Source: Mycobacterium gordonae
GTDB lineage: Bacteria > Actinomycetota > Actinomycetes > Mycobacteriales > Mycobacteriaceae
Assembly (NCBI RefSeq): GCF_017086405.1
Contig: NZ_CP070973.1
Span: 3,194,739-3,258,738, forward strand
Direction: 5' to 3'
DNA length: 64,000 nucleotides
This document shows, piece after piece, positions 23,761-32,948 of this stretch. A model generated the notes under the pieces. It did not search any database and was not told the origin of the DNA. It saw nothing but the letters and a program-made list of their open reading frames with translations. Both the position numbers and the translations under genes were made by a program. Numbering within the stretch: position 1 is the stretch's first letter; every line of letters starts with the position of its first letter.

Positions 23761-26021
23761 TCGCTGCGATGTCCCAGACGTATCTCGCCTCTTTTCCCAG
23801 CCCCCCGCGGGGCGTCTGGCACTTGGGACCGCTGCCCATTCGCGCCTACGCGTTCTTCATCATCACCGGCATCATCGTCGCTCTGATGATCGGGGACCGG
23901 CGCTGGGCGGCCCGCGGCGGCCAGCGGGGTGTCGTCTACGACATCGCACTGTGGATGGTGCCGTTCGGTCTGATCGGCGGCCGCCTCTACCACCTGGCCA
24001 CGGACTGGCAGACCTATTGGGGTCCGGGCGGTGCGGGTTTGAGCGCGGCGCTGCGGATCTGGGACGGCGGTCTGGGTATCTGGGGTGCCGTGGCGCTCGG
24101 CGTCGTGGGTGCCTGGATCGGCTGTAGGCGGCACGGAGTCCCGTTGCCCGCGTTCATCGATGCGGTAGCGCCCGGAGTGGTGTTGGCGCAGGCCATCGGA
24201 CGGCTCGGAAACTACTTCAACCAAGAGCTCTACGGGCGCGAAACGACGATGCCGTGGGGCCTGGAAATCTTTTACCGACGCGACCCGGCGGGATACGTCG
24301 ACGTGCACTCACTCGACGGCGTCTCGACGGGGCAGGTGGCGCTGGTCGTGCAGCCCACTTTCCTCTACGAGTTGCTGTGGAACCTGCTGGTTTTCGGCAT
24401 CCTGCTGGCCCTGGACCGGCGTTTCATTCTTGGCCACGGGCGACTGTTCGCGTCGTATGTCGCGCTGTACTGCGTCGGGCGATTCGGCGTGGAACTGCTG
24501 CGCGATGACACCGCGACACACATCGCCGGCATTCGGATCAACACGTTCACATCGACGTTCGTCTTCATCGGTGCGGTCGTCTACATCATCCTGGCGCCGA
24601 AGGGACGTGAGGATCCGGCACTGCTGCGCGGTCGTGGGGCCGACGATGCCGACGAAGTCTTGGAGCCGGAGCCGGAGCCGGAGCCGGACAAAGAGCTGGC
24701 CGGTGTCGGCGCCGCCGCGGCGACCGCAGCGGCTCCGATGGCGGTCGCTGGCGGCGAAGCAGTCGATGACGGCGATGAAGCCGATGAAGCCGATGAAGCC
24801 GATGAAGCCGACGCTGATCACGATCCCGTTTCTGCTGTTGACGGTGAGTCGGAGACGGCGGAGGTTTCAGCTGCCGACTCCGATGTGGAGTCCGAGCCGG
24901 AGGTGACGGAGGCCCAAGCCGCGGTGGCCGAGGTGGTCGAAGGGGACACCGCCGAAGTTGGCGAGACCGAACACGGCGAATCCGAAGTTGCCGCCGAAGT
25001 TGCCGCCGAAGTTGCCGCCGAAGGCGGTGAAGTTGCTGCCGAAGAAGACGGCGAACTGGCTGAAGTGTCTGAAGAAGCTGAAGAAGCCGACGAAGCCGAT
25101 GTCGAAGCCGTAGATCTTGAACCCGAGGTTGCCGACGAGCCTGTCGCGGCGGATCTTGCCGAGGCCGACGAGCACCAGGGCGCAGAGGCCGAAGTGGAGT
25201 CGGAGCCCACCGCGGCTGAGCCGGTGACGGCCGAGGTCGAGGAAGCCGAGCCGGAAGAGGCAGGGGTTGAGGTAGAAGCACCGGTGGAGCCTCAAGGGAT
25301 CGACGCGATCGAAACGGCGGTCGAGGACGCCGAGCCCGAGGCCGCAGAGACGGTGCAATCCGAGCCTACTGATGAACCCGCAGAGGCAGCAGACGTCGAA
25401 CCGGCGGGTGAGGTCCCGTCGACCGCCGCCAAGCCTGGTGGTCACCCGTTGCTAGGTGCCGCCCCGGCAGTGAGCGAGGACGCCGACGAAGCCGAGGAAG
25501 CGGCCGCAGCGCCGGAGGCTGAACAGCCTGACGTTAGATCCCAGGAAGCCGCCGAGACCGTCGAAGCCGACGAGACCGCAGAAGCCGACGTGGCCGACGA
25601 AGTCGCGGAAGTCGACGAGGTCGACGGAGCTGCTGACGAGACCAACGAGGCTGACGAAGCCGAAGAGAACGACGCCGCCGAGACCGACGAGGCCGGCGCC
25701 GCCGCCGACGGGACCGGCGAGACCGGCGAAGCTGCCGCCGAGATCGACGAGGCCGCCGCCGACAGCGCCGACAAGGCCGACGAAGCCGACGAAGCCGAGA
25801 AAGCCGGCGGGGCTGCCGCCGAGAACGAGGCCGACGAACCCGAATTGAGCGAGACCGTCACAGAGACCGAGACCGTCGGCACCGCACCCGAGGCCGTCGA
25901 GCCGGAGAACGACGATGACGACACCCCCGCGCCTCCGAGCCCGACCCCGGACATTGCGGCGGCGACCGCCGGCGCAGCACGTCAACGATGGCGGCTCCGG
26001 CTCCGCAGACAGCGCTCGTAA
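23757..26021 (+). CDS. lgt: Prolipoprotein diacylglyceryl transferase with a very long acidic C-terminal tail
   Basis: Residues 1 to about 285 form a normal Lgt, which attaches diacylglycerol to the lipobox cysteine of prolipoproteins in the plasma membrane. About seven membrane helices are seen, together with the signature AIGRLGNYFNQELYGRET and the conserved RFGVELLRDD. From about residue 290 to 754 follows a low-complexity tail made almost only of Ala, Glu, Asp and Val, with short tandem units such as EADEADEADEAD and VAAEVAAEVAAE. The M. tuberculosis protein also has a tail but is only about 468 residues, so this one is greatly expanded. The tail should be disordered, strongly negative and cytosolic. 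The gene is coupled to trpA (ATGA). Confidence 0.92.
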   Translation: MIAAMSQTYLASFPSPPRGVWHLGPLPIRAYAFFIITGIIVALMIGDRRWAARGGQRGVVYDIALWMVPFGLIGGRLYHLATDWQTYWGPGGAGLSAALRIWDGGLGIWGAVALGVVGAWIGCRRHGVPLPAFIDAVAPGVVLAQAIGRLGNYFNQELYGRETTMPWGLEIFYRRDPAGYVDVHSLDGVSTGQVALVVQPTFLYELLWNLLVFGILLALDRRFILGHGRLFASYVALYCVGRFGVELLRDDTATHIAGIRINTFTSTFVFIGAVVYIILAPKGREDPALLRGRGADDADEVLEPEPEPEPDKELAGVGAAAATAAAPMAVAGGEAVDDGDEADEADEADEADADHDPVSAVDGESETAEVSAADSDVESEPEVTEAQAAVAEVVEGDTAEVGETEHGESEVAAEVAAEVAAEGGEVAAEEDGELAEVSEEAEEADEADVEAVDLEPEVADEPVAADLAEADEHQGAEAEVESEPTAAEPVTAEVEEAEPEEAGVEVEAPVEPQGIDAIETAVEDAEPEAAETVQSEPTDEPAEAADVEPAGEVPSTAAKPGGHPLLGAAPAVSEDADEAEEAAAAPEAEQPDVRSQEAAETVEADETAEADVADEVAEVDEVDGAADETNEADEAEENDAAETDEAGAAADGTGETGEAAAEIDEAAADSADKADEADEAEKAGGAAAENEADEPELSETVTETETVGTAPEAVEPENDDDDTPAPPSPTPDIAAATAGAARQRWRLRLRRQRS
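24770..25060 (+). repeat. Short in-frame tandem repeats inside the acidic tail of lgt
   Basis: The DNA for the Lgt tail contains small direct repeats: GATGAAGCC (roughly 24773-24810, several copies giving DEA) and GAAGTTGCCGCC (24982-25020, giving EVAA). Similar but more degenerate units follow to 25850. They explain the tail growth by slippage and make length variation between strains likely. Confidence 0.75.
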
Positions 26022-26173
26022 CCTCGTCGCAAGCCTGAATTCGATTGCGCTACAACGCTACTGATGCCACCGCTGAGATCCTGTCCCAGGACGTGTCACC
26101 GGGTCAGGACCGGTGCCAGAGCGGCCGATGTGACGACAGGGCGGCGACACGCGGTATCTGGCATGCTGAACCC

Positions 26174-26578
26174 GTGACTGACCAGCCGTGGCCCGGCGCC
26201 AGCGAGTCGGGCTCCCCGCCGGACGCGGGGTATCCGCCGCCGCCTTTTCCGCCCCCCTATCCGTCGTACCCGCAATACCCGCAGTATGGAGCTGGCTACG
26301 ACCCGTCAGCGCCGTTCGGCCGGCATCCCGTGACCGGGCAACCGTATTCGGACAAGTCGAAGACCGTCGCCGGTCTGCTGCAACTGGTGGGGCTCTTCGG
26401 TTTTGTCGGCATCGGGCGCATTTACGCGGGTTATGTGGGCCTGGGTATCGCACAATTGGTGGTTGGCTGGGTGACCTGCGGGATCGGAGCCTGGGTATGG
26501 GGCGTCATCGACGCGGTGCTGATCCTGACCGACAAGGTCACCGACCCGCAGGGGCGTCCATTGCGCGATGGAACCTGA
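26174..26578 (+). CDS. TM2-domain membrane protein (Rv1615-like)
   Basis: A 134-residue protein. The N-terminal 60 residues are Pro/Tyr-rich (PPPPFPPPYPSYPQYPQYG). A TM2 domain follows: KTVAGLLQLVGLFGFVGIGRIYAGYVGLGIAQLV then VTCGIGAWVWGVIDAVLIL, two helices joined by a short polar turn. The start is put at GTG 26174; an upstream ATG at 26045 would add a leader without homology. Its 3' end overlaps the following gene by 11 nt. Function unknown. Confidence 0.85.
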   Translation: MTDQPWPGASESGSPPDAGYPPPPFPPPYPSYPQYPQYGAGYDPSAPFGRHPVTGQPYSDKSKTVAGLLQLVGLFGFVGIGRIYAGYVGLGIAQLVVGWVTCGIGAWVWGVIDAVLILTDKVTDPQGRPLRDGT

Positions 26579-26978
26579 CTCGCCCGCCCCGGCAACGCCC
26601 AAGGTAGTCACGGCAGGATCGGCTGTCCTGCTGACTGGTGCGCTGACGTACATCGGGGTCTGTGATCCACACAAACCGGATTCGGTTTACCCGCTGTGTC
26701 CGTTCAAATTTCTCACCGGCTGGAACTGTCCGGCCTGCGGTGGCCTTCGGATGACTCACGACCTACTACATGGTGACCTGTTGGCCGCCGCCACCGACAA
26801 TGTGTTCGCGCTGGTTGTGATCCCGCTGCTGGCCGTCTGGATCCTGGTGCGCCGGTTCGGCGGACGTTCCTGGTTGCCGACACCCACGACGATCACCTTG
26901 TTGGTCGCGGCGGCAGCGTGGACGGTGGTGCGCAACCTGCCCGGCTTCCCGTTGGTGCCGACCCTCCTGACCGGCTGA
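26568..26978 (+). CDS. DUF2752 membrane protein (Rv1616-like)
   Basis: A 136-residue protein with the DUF2752 signature: YPLCPFKFLTGWNCPACGGLRMTHDLLHGDLLAAATDN, containing a Cys-x-x-Cys-Gly-Gly turn between two helices. Further hydrophobic segments lie at about 15-33, 80-97 and 108-125. The function of the family is not known. It overlaps the TM2 gene upstream and was conserved with it in M. tuberculosis, suggesting a small membrane-protein operon. Confidence 0.85.
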   Translation: MEPDSPAPATPKVVTAGSAVLLTGALTYIGVCDPHKPDSVYPLCPFKFLTGWNCPACGGLRMTHDLLHGDLLAAATDNVFALVVIPLLAVWILVRRFGGRSWLPTPTTITLLVAAAAWTVVRNLPGFPLVPTLLTG

Positions 26979-27129
26979 TCGGGCCCCGCTGGGCCCGCTG
27001 GCTCGCGCCGCGAGCGGCACTTTCGGCGTCGCACATGAAGCCGGGAGCCCACTTGAGCAACGCGGCATCGACGTGTCTCGGGCCTTCCAGTCACCCTGAT
27101 GCAATCGGGCGCGACTATGCTTTGTCGTC

Positions 27130-28548
27130 GTGACTAGACGCGGAAAGATCGTCTGCACCCTCGGGCCGGCCACCCCCACCGACGAGTTAGTCCGTGACCT
27201 GGTAGAAGCCGGAATGGACGTCGCCCGAATGAACTTCAGTCATGGCGACTACGCGGATCACGAAGCCGCCTATAACCGCGTCCGACGTGCTTCCAACGAC
27301 ACCGGCCGCGCCGTTGGCGTGCTGTGCGATCTACAGGGACCCAAACTCAGGCTCGGGCGTTTCGCCAGCGGCCCCACCTACTGGGCCGACGGCGAAACCA
27401 TCCGCATCACCGTCGCCGAGTGCGGTGGCTCCCACGACCGGGTTTCCACCACGTACAAGCGGCTGGCCGAAGATGCCACGCCCGGTGACCGGGTGCTCGT
27501 CGACGACGGCAAGGTCGGACTCGTCGTCGATCGCGTCGAGGGCGACGACGTGTTGTGCAAGGTGGTCGAGGGCGGTCCGGTCAGCAACAACAAGGGAATC
27601 TCGCTGCCGGGGATGAATGTGTCCGCCCCTGCGCTGTCCGAAAAGGACATCCAGGATCTGACCTTCGCGCTCAAGCTGGGTGTCGACATGGTGGCGCTGT
27701 CCTTCGTGCGGTCACCCTCCGACGTCGAGTTGGTTCACGAGGTGATGGACCGGGTCGGGCGGCGGGTCCCGGTGATCGCGAAGCTCGAAAAACCCGAAGC
27801 CATCGACAACCTCGAGGCCATCGTGCTGGCGTTCGACGCGGTGATGGTGGCGCGCGGTGACCTCGGAGTCGAGCTACCACTGGAGGAAGTGCCGCTGGTG
27901 CAGAAGCGGGCCATCCAGATGGCCCGCGAGAACGCCAAGCCGGTTATCGTCGCGACCCAGATGCTGGATTCGATGATCGAGAATTCCAGGCCCACCAGGG
28001 CCGAGGCGTCCGACGTCGCCAACGCCGTGCTCGACGGCGCCGACGCGCTCATGCTGTCCGGCGAAACCTCCGTCGGCAAGTACCCGCTCCAGGCGGTCAA
28101 GACGATGTCGCGCATCGTGTGTGCGGTCGAAGAGAATTCCACTGCCGCGCCGCCGCTGACACACGTGCCGCGCACCAAGCGGGGAGTGATCTCCTACGCC
28201 GCGCGTGACATCGGCGAGCGACTGGACGCGAAGGCCCTGGTGGCGTTCACCCAGTCCGGCGACACCGTCCGGCGATTGGCCCGCCTGCACACCCCGTTGC
28301 CTTTGCTGGCGTTCACCGACTTGCCGGAGGTACGCAGTCAGCTGGCCATGACCTGGGGGACCGAGACATTCATCGTCCCGCACATGAAGTCCACCGACGG
28401 CATGATCAGAGAGGTGGACAAGTCGCTGCTCGAACTCGGGCGCTATAAGCGCGGTGATCTGGTGGTCATCGTGGCCGGGGCACCTCCGGGAACGGTGGGC
28501 TCGACCAACCTGATCCACGTGCACCGCATCGGCGAGGACGACGTTTAG
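27130..28548 (+). CDS. pykA: Pyruvate kinase
   Basis: A 472-residue pyruvate kinase that makes pyruvate and ATP from PEP and ADP. Present are the N-terminal RRGKIVCTLGPAT, the nucleotide/metal residues in ARMNFSHGDY, CDLQGPKLR, and the signature VIAKLEKPEAIDNLEAI with the catalytic Lys, then VMVARGDLGVELP and the PTRAEASDVANAVLDGADALMLSGE region. The B domain and the C-terminal allosteric domain are complete. It starts at GTG 27130 with no strong ribosome site in front. Only pyruvate kinase in the window. Confidence 0.96.
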   Translation: MTRRGKIVCTLGPATPTDELVRDLVEAGMDVARMNFSHGDYADHEAAYNRVRRASNDTGRAVGVLCDLQGPKLRLGRFASGPTYWADGETIRITVAECGGSHDRVSTTYKRLAEDATPGDRVLVDDGKVGLVVDRVEGDDVLCKVVEGGPVSNNKGISLPGMNVSAPALSEKDIQDLTFALKLGVDMVALSFVRSPSDVELVHEVMDRVGRRVPVIAKLEKPEAIDNLEAIVLAFDAVMVARGDLGVELPLEEVPLVQKRAIQMARENAKPVIVATQMLDSMIENSRPTRAEASDVANAVLDGADALMLSGETSVGKYPLQAVKTMSRIVCAVEENSTAAPPLTHVPRTKRGVISYAARDIGERLDAKALVAFTQSGDTVRRLARLHTPLPLLAFTDLPEVRSQLAMTWGTETFIVPHMKSTDGMIREVDKSLLELGRYKRGDLVVIVAGAPPGTVGSTNLIHVHRIGEDDV

Positions 28549-28607
28549 CCTGGTGACGATGCGGGCCGCGGTGCCGACGGGGAGGAGCCGGGCAATTAGG
28601 GTGAAGC

Positions 28608-29474
28608 GTGTCTGACTTCGACGAGTTGCTGGCGGTGCTGGATCTCAACCGTGTCGCCGACCACCAATTCGTCGGATCGCACCCCAGCAAGAACCCGATG
28701 CGCACGTTCGGTGGCCAGCTGGTGGCGCAGTCGTTCGTCGCGAGCACCCGGACGCTGGTCCGCGGAAATCTGCCGCCGAGCGCGCTGTCGGTGCATTTCG
28801 TCAACGGCGGCGACACCCACAAGGACATCGAATTCCACGTCGTGCGGCTGCGCGACGAGCGCCGCTTCGCCAACCGCCGCGTCGACGCCGTGCAAGACGG
28901 GAGGTTGCTGTGCACGGCGATGATCGCCTACATGTCCGGCGGGCGGGGTCTCGAGCACGGTGTCGAGCCGCCGGCAGTCGCCGAACCGGAATCCGTCCCG
29001 CCCCTGGCCGAATTGCTGCGCGGATACGAGCAGATGCTTCCGCACTTCGTCAACGCGCTGCAGCCGGTCGACTGGCGCTACACCAACGACCCGTCCTGGG
29101 TGATGCGCGACAAGGACGAAAGCCTTGTTCATAACCGGGTTTGGCTCAAGGCATCGGGCGCGCTGCCCAACGATCCGGTGCTGCACACCGCGACGATGCT
29201 GTACTCCTCGGACACCACCGTGCTGGACTCGGTGATCACCACTCACGGATTGTCATGGGGATACGACCGAATCTTCGCCGCGTCGGCCAATCACTCGGTC
29301 TGGTTTCATCGCCAGGTCGACTTCGACGATTGGGTGCTGTACTCCACCTCATCGCCGGTCGCTGCCGACTCGCGCGGATTGGGCACCGGGCATTTCTTCG
29401 ATCGCTCCGGACAGGTCGTCGCGACCGTCGTACAGGAGGGCGTGCTCAAGTACTTCCCCGCACCGAGCAGATAG
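28608..29474 (+). CDS. tesB: Acyl-CoA thioesterase II
   Basis: A 288-residue double hot-dog thioesterase that hydrolyses medium- and long-chain acyl-CoA. N-terminal hot-dog motif MRTFGGQLVAQSFVAS is at about 25-41, and the C-terminal repeat carries DSVITTHGLSWGYDR and GLGTGHFFDRSGQVVATVVQEGVL near the end, including the typical catalytic Asp and Gln. Start is GTG 28608 after GGTGAAGC. Its TAG lies 3 nt before the TIR-WD40 gene, so the two are probably one transcript. Confidence 0.93.
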   Translation: MSDFDELLAVLDLNRVADHQFVGSHPSKNPMRTFGGQLVAQSFVASTRTLVRGNLPPSALSVHFVNGGDTHKDIEFHVVRLRDERRFANRRVDAVQDGRLLCTAMIAYMSGGRGLEHGVEPPAVAEPESVPPLAELLRGYEQMLPHFVNALQPVDWRYTNDPSWVMRDKDESLVHNRVWLKASGALPNDPVLHTATMLYSSDTTVLDSVITTHGLSWGYDRIFAASANHSVWFHRQVDFDDWVLYSTSSPVAADSRGLGTGHFFDRSGQVVATVVQEGVLKYFPAPSR

Positions 29475-29477
29475 CCC

Positions 29478-32273
29478 GTGCCGCCAACTTCGGCTCCGGT
29501 GACACGCGCGCGCGACTACGACGCGTTTCTGTCGTACACGCGCCATGACCGCCGGGCGGCCGCCGGGATCCAGCAGGGTATGCACCACATCGGACGCCGG
29601 CTGGGTCAGCTTCGGGCACTGCGGGTGTTTCGTGACGACACGGATCTGACGGTCAGCCCGGATCTGTGGGGCAAGATCACCGACGCCCTGGATCGGTCCC
29701 GCTTTCTGGTCGCTGTGCTGTCGGACAAAGCGGCCGAGTCGTATTGGGTGAACCGCGAAGTCAGCTACTGGCTCGAGCACGAAGGCCGCGACCGGCTGCT
29801 GCTGGTACTTGCCGGCGGCCGGCTGCACTGGGATGCCGAACACCAGCGCTTCGATCCGGAATCGTCGAACGCCGCGCTGCCGGTGCTGACCGAACCGGGC
29901 GTGCTGCCGGCGGAGCCGTTCTTCATCGACGTCAGCGACAACGCTCCCTGGAATCCGCACGCGGCGATACTGCGGGAGAAGATCACCGCGCTGGCGGCGC
30001 CGATCCACGGCGTACCCAAAGACCAATTGGCCAGTGACGACCTGCGCGAGCGGCAACGGTTTCGCCGCTTGCGCGCCGCCGCGATCGCCGGGATGGCGGT
30101 GCTGACGGTTCTCGCCGTGGTCGCCGCGGTCTTCGCCGTCATCCAGCAACGCGAAGCGGTTCATCAGCGCCAGCAGGCCCTGCATCAGCGTGACCAGGCG
30201 GTGGCGCTGAAGTTGACCTCGCAGGCGCAGACGATGCTGGCCGGGATCGCGCCCGGCGGCGACGTGCGGGCGATTCAGCAGATCCTCGCCGCCCCGGTGG
30301 TCGCGCCCGCCACCGAACTCGGCTCGGTACTCGACACGCTGGCAGCGCGGCGCAGCACCCTGAAGATCTTCCCGCTGGCTCCGTCCTCCGGGGTGATGGC
30401 GCTCAGCCCAGACGGTCGGCGCATCGTGTCCGCGAGCGACAACACATTGCGGTTGTGGGACGCCGCGAACGGGGCGCCGGTCGGCGGACCCCTGATCGGC
30501 CACACCGAAGCCGTGTCGAGCGTGGCGTTCACTCCGGATGGAAACCGGATCGTCTCCGGCGGACGCGACGACACGGTGCGGATCTGGGACGCCGTGACCG
30601 GCGCGCCGATCGGGCCGCCCCTGACCGGGCACACCGACGCCGTCTCCGGCGTCGCCGTCAGCCCGGACGGTCGTCGCATCGTGTCCGGCAGCTGGGACAA
30701 GACCGTGCGGTTGTGGGATGCCGGCACCGGCGCACCGATCGGCGTGCCGATGATCGGCCACACCGACCAGGTCACGTCGGTGGCGTTCAGCCCGGATGGG
30801 CGCCGAGTCGCTTCCGGTAGTGCAGACAACACGGCCCGGCTGTGGAACCCGGCGACCGGGGCCGCTGCCGCACCGCCGCTGACCGGCCACACCGACGACG
30901 TGGTCGACGTGGCGTTCGGCGCCGGCGGCCGCCGCATCGCGACCGCGAGCTGGGACGGCACGGTGCGGTTGTGGGACGCCGTCACCGGCACACCGGTCGG
31001 TGCACCGCTGACCGGCCACACCGATCAAGTGCTCAGTGTGTCCTTCAGCCCGGACGGACAGCGCATCGTTTCCGGCAGCGCCGACAACACGCTGCGCTTG
31101 TGGGATGCCGCCACCGGTGCCGTGATCGGCGCGCCACTTGCCGGGCACAGCGATCCCGTCTTCGACGTCGAATTCAGTCCCGACGGGCGCCGGATCGTCT
31201 CCGGCAGCACCGACGACACGGTGCGCTGGTGGGAGGCCGTGCCCGATGCGCCGCTCGGCCTGGAAGTCACCGGCCATACCAACGGCGTGGAAAGTGTGGC
31301 GTTCAGTCCGGACGGGCGACGTATCGCCTCCGGCAGCATCGACGGGACGCTGCGGTTGTGGGATGCCGGCAGCGGGGCCCCGATCGGTGGCCCGCTGCTC
31401 GGACACACCAACAAGGTGAGCAGTGTGGCGTTCAGCCCGGACGGCACACGCATCGTTTCCGGCGGTGATGACAGCACGCTTCGCCAGTGGGACGCCGCCA
31501 GCGGCGCTCCGATCGGAGCGCCACTGACCGGCCACACCAGCGCCGTTACTACCGTCGCGTTCAGCCCCGACGGGCGGCACATCGCCTCCGGCAGCACCGA
31601 CAAGACGCTGCGGCTGTGGGATGTCGCTACCGGCTCCCCGGTTGGCAACCCGCTGACCGGTCACACCGGTTTTGTCGAGGCCCTCGCGTTCAGTCCGGAT
31701 GGTCGGCGCATCGTCTCAGCCGGCTGGGACAAGACGCTGCGCCTGTGGGATGCGCAGACCGGTGCGCCCGTCGGAGGACCGCTGACCGGACATACCGCGC
31801 CGGTGCGCGGGGTGGCCTTCAGCCCGGACGGGACTCGCATCGTCAGCGCCAGCTGGGACAAGACGCTGCGGCTGTGGAACGCGGTCACGGGCGCCCCGAT
31901 CGGTGCGCCGTTGACGGGTCACACCGCGGTGGTGCGCGCGGTGGCCTACAGCCGCGACGGGCGTCACATCGTCTCCGGCAGCGCCGATCACACCGTTCGG
32001 TTATGGGACTCCGGCACCGGTGCGGCGGTGGGTGCACCGCTGACCGGTCACACCGCGGTGGTTACCAGCGTTGCGTTCAGCTCCGACGGACGCCGGGTGG
32101 CGTCGGGCAGCCAGGATCAGACGCTGCGGGTGTGGCCGGGGCCCACCGCGTGGTCAGAACTGTTGTGCGACAAGATCACTGCGAATATGAGCCACCGTCA
32201 GTGGCGAGAGTGGGTATCTCCGGATATCGACTACCGCGTCGTGTGCCCGAATCTCCCGGTGGCGCCCGATTAG
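29478..32273 (+). CDS. TIR-domain protein with membrane helix and 14 WD40 repeats
   Basis: A 931-residue protein. Residues about 12-150 form a TIR domain: DYDAFLSYTRHD, RVFRDDTDL, then SRFLVAVLSDKAAESYWVNREV, where E94 sits in the W-x-x-x-E position of NAD-cleaving TIR domains. One membrane helix (about 199-222) and a short Gln/Arg-rich coil follow. From about 300 to 905 come 14 WD40 repeats with the pattern GHTxxVxSVAFSPDGRRIVSGSxDxTxRLWD, probably two seven-bladed propellers. The start GTG is 3 nt after tesB. The layout (signalling or enzymatic TIR inside, large propeller on the other side of the membrane) suggests a receptor-like role; substrate and ligand unknown. The locus is a small membrane protein gene (Rv1619) in M. 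tuberculosis. It overlaps the convergent next gene by 4 nt. Confidence 0.93.
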   Translation: MPPTSAPVTRARDYDAFLSYTRHDRRAAAGIQQGMHHIGRRLGQLRALRVFRDDTDLTVSPDLWGKITDALDRSRFLVAVLSDKAAESYWVNREVSYWLEHEGRDRLLLVLAGGRLHWDAEHQRFDPESSNAALPVLTEPGVLPAEPFFIDVSDNAPWNPHAAILREKITALAAPIHGVPKDQLASDDLRERQRFRRLRAAAIAGMAVLTVLAVVAAVFAVIQQREAVHQRQQALHQRDQAVALKLTSQAQTMLAGIAPGGDVRAIQQILAAPVVAPATELGSVLDTLAARRSTLKIFPLAPSSGVMALSPDGRRIVSASDNTLRLWDAANGAPVGGPLIGHTEAVSSVAFTPDGNRIVSGGRDDTVRIWDAVTGAPIGPPLTGHTDAVSGVAVSPDGRRIVSGSWDKTVRLWDAGTGAPIGVPMIGHTDQVTSVAFSPDGRRVASGSADNTARLWNPATGAAAAPPLTGHTDDVVDVAFGAGGRRIATASWDGTVRLWDAVTGTPVGAPLTGHTDQVLSVSFSPDGQRIVSGSADNTLRLWDAATGAVIGAPLAGHSDPVFDVEFSPDGRRIVSGSTDDTVRWWEAVPDAPLGLEVTGHTNGVESVAFSPDGRRIASGSIDGTLRLWDAGSGAPIGGPLLGHTNKVSSVAFSPDGTRIVSGGDDSTLRQWDAASGAPIGAPLTGHTSAVTTVAFSPDGRHIASGSTDKTLRLWDVATGSPVGNPLTGHTGFVEALAFSPDGRRIVSAGWDKTLRLWDAQTGAPVGGPLTGHTAPVRGVAFSPDGTRIVSASWDKTLRLWNAVTGAPIGAPLTGHTAVVRAVAYSRDGRHIVSGSADHTVRLWDSGTGAAVGAPLTGHTAVVTSVAFSSDGRRVASGSQDQTLRVWPGPTAWSELLCDKITANMSHRQWREWVSPDIDYRVVCPNLPVAPD

Positions 32274-32767
32274 CTTCTGGCCGCGCCGGTCTCCTCCAGC
32301 AGCGTCACCGCTGAAGCGCGAGATATTTTCCAGCCGCCCTGGTTGACGAACGTCAGGTTCTGGGTCACCGGGTTCAGCTTGGGACCGGAGATCGTGACAT
32401 CAGCCGAAACCGTATTCGCACCGGTAGAAAGGATATTGGTCACGGTGGCCTTTAGCGGTAATTCGCCATGCGCCACAGCCTGTTTGAGGCGGGCGTCGGC
32501 CAGGTGGGCCTCCATCGGGCTGATGCCGCCCTCGACGAGATGACTCTTGTCGGAGAACGGGACGTTGACGTCCTGCAACGCGTTGAGCAGGTCGAATAGC
32601 TGTCCGGCAGTGGGCAAGTCGGCTGCCGGATCCAGCGGCAGGGGGGCCGCGAACACGACCGGGTCGACTTCGGAGGCTGGGCAGGAGGGCGTGCGGCCGA
32701 CCACTCCGGTGGCCGCCGCGACCGCGGCGATCGCAACGACGCCTACCGCAAAACGTTTTGCTGGCAC
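32270..32767 (-). CDS. MTB12/CFP2-like secreted protein
   Basis: A 165-residue protein with an N-terminal signal sequence (about 1-24, KRFAVGVVAIAAVAAATGVVG). The mature part matches the low-molecular-weight antigen MTB12 family: QLFDLLNALQDVNVPFSDKSHLVEGGI, ELPLKATVTNI, ADVTISGPKLNPVTQNLTFVNQGGWKISRASA. The family folds like cystatin/NTF2-type exported proteins and is secreted by mycobacteria; its function is unclear. Start is a GTG at 32765-32767. It faces the TIR-WD40 gene tail to tail. Confidence 0.88.
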   Translation of the reverse strand: MPAKRFAVGVVAIAAVAAATGVVGRTPSCPASEVDPVVFAAPLPLDPAADLPTAGQLFDLLNALQDVNVPFSDKSHLVEGGISPMEAHLADARLKQAVAHGELPLKATVTNILSTGANTVSADVTISGPKLNPVTQNLTFVNQGGWKISRASAVTLLEETGAARS

Positions 32768-32787
32768 GTTCCGATACTAAACCCGGC

Positions 32788-32910
32788 GTGATCAGGCGTA
32801 ACGGCATCTTCACCTGGATCGTCGCCGAGCACTCGATCCCGATCGCCGAACTGGCGGCGATGCTGCCGGTCTCGGCGAAAGTCGCACACACCGACCGGGG
32901 TTGTGCATGA
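32788..32910 (+). CDS. Possible 40-residue ORF between the MTB12-like gene and cydC, unrecognised
   Basis: A short frame VIRRNGIFTWIVAEHSIPIAELAAMLPVSAKVAHTDRGCA (split here only for reading: starts GTG 32788, ends TGA 32910). Composition is plausible for coding but there is no clear ribosome site and no family that I recognise. It could be the remnant of a larger gene. The 180-bp gap otherwise shows nothing else. Confidence 0.2.
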   Translation: MIRRNGIFTWIVAEHSIPIAELAAMLPVSAKVAHTDRGCA

Positions 32911-32948
32911 ATCTCGGCGGGGTGCTGGAGCGTTGTTGTCGCTGGAGT

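Noticed and set aside
24586..25985. Several Ser/Ala- or Arg/Leu-rich minus-strand frames opposite the lgt tail
   Set aside because: Low-complexity mirror images of the acidic tail repeats.
29349..31664. 771-residue repetitive minus-strand frame
   Set aside because: Mirror of the WD40 repeats of the TIR-WD40 gene, the repeats being copied by the coding strand; no start signals or family.
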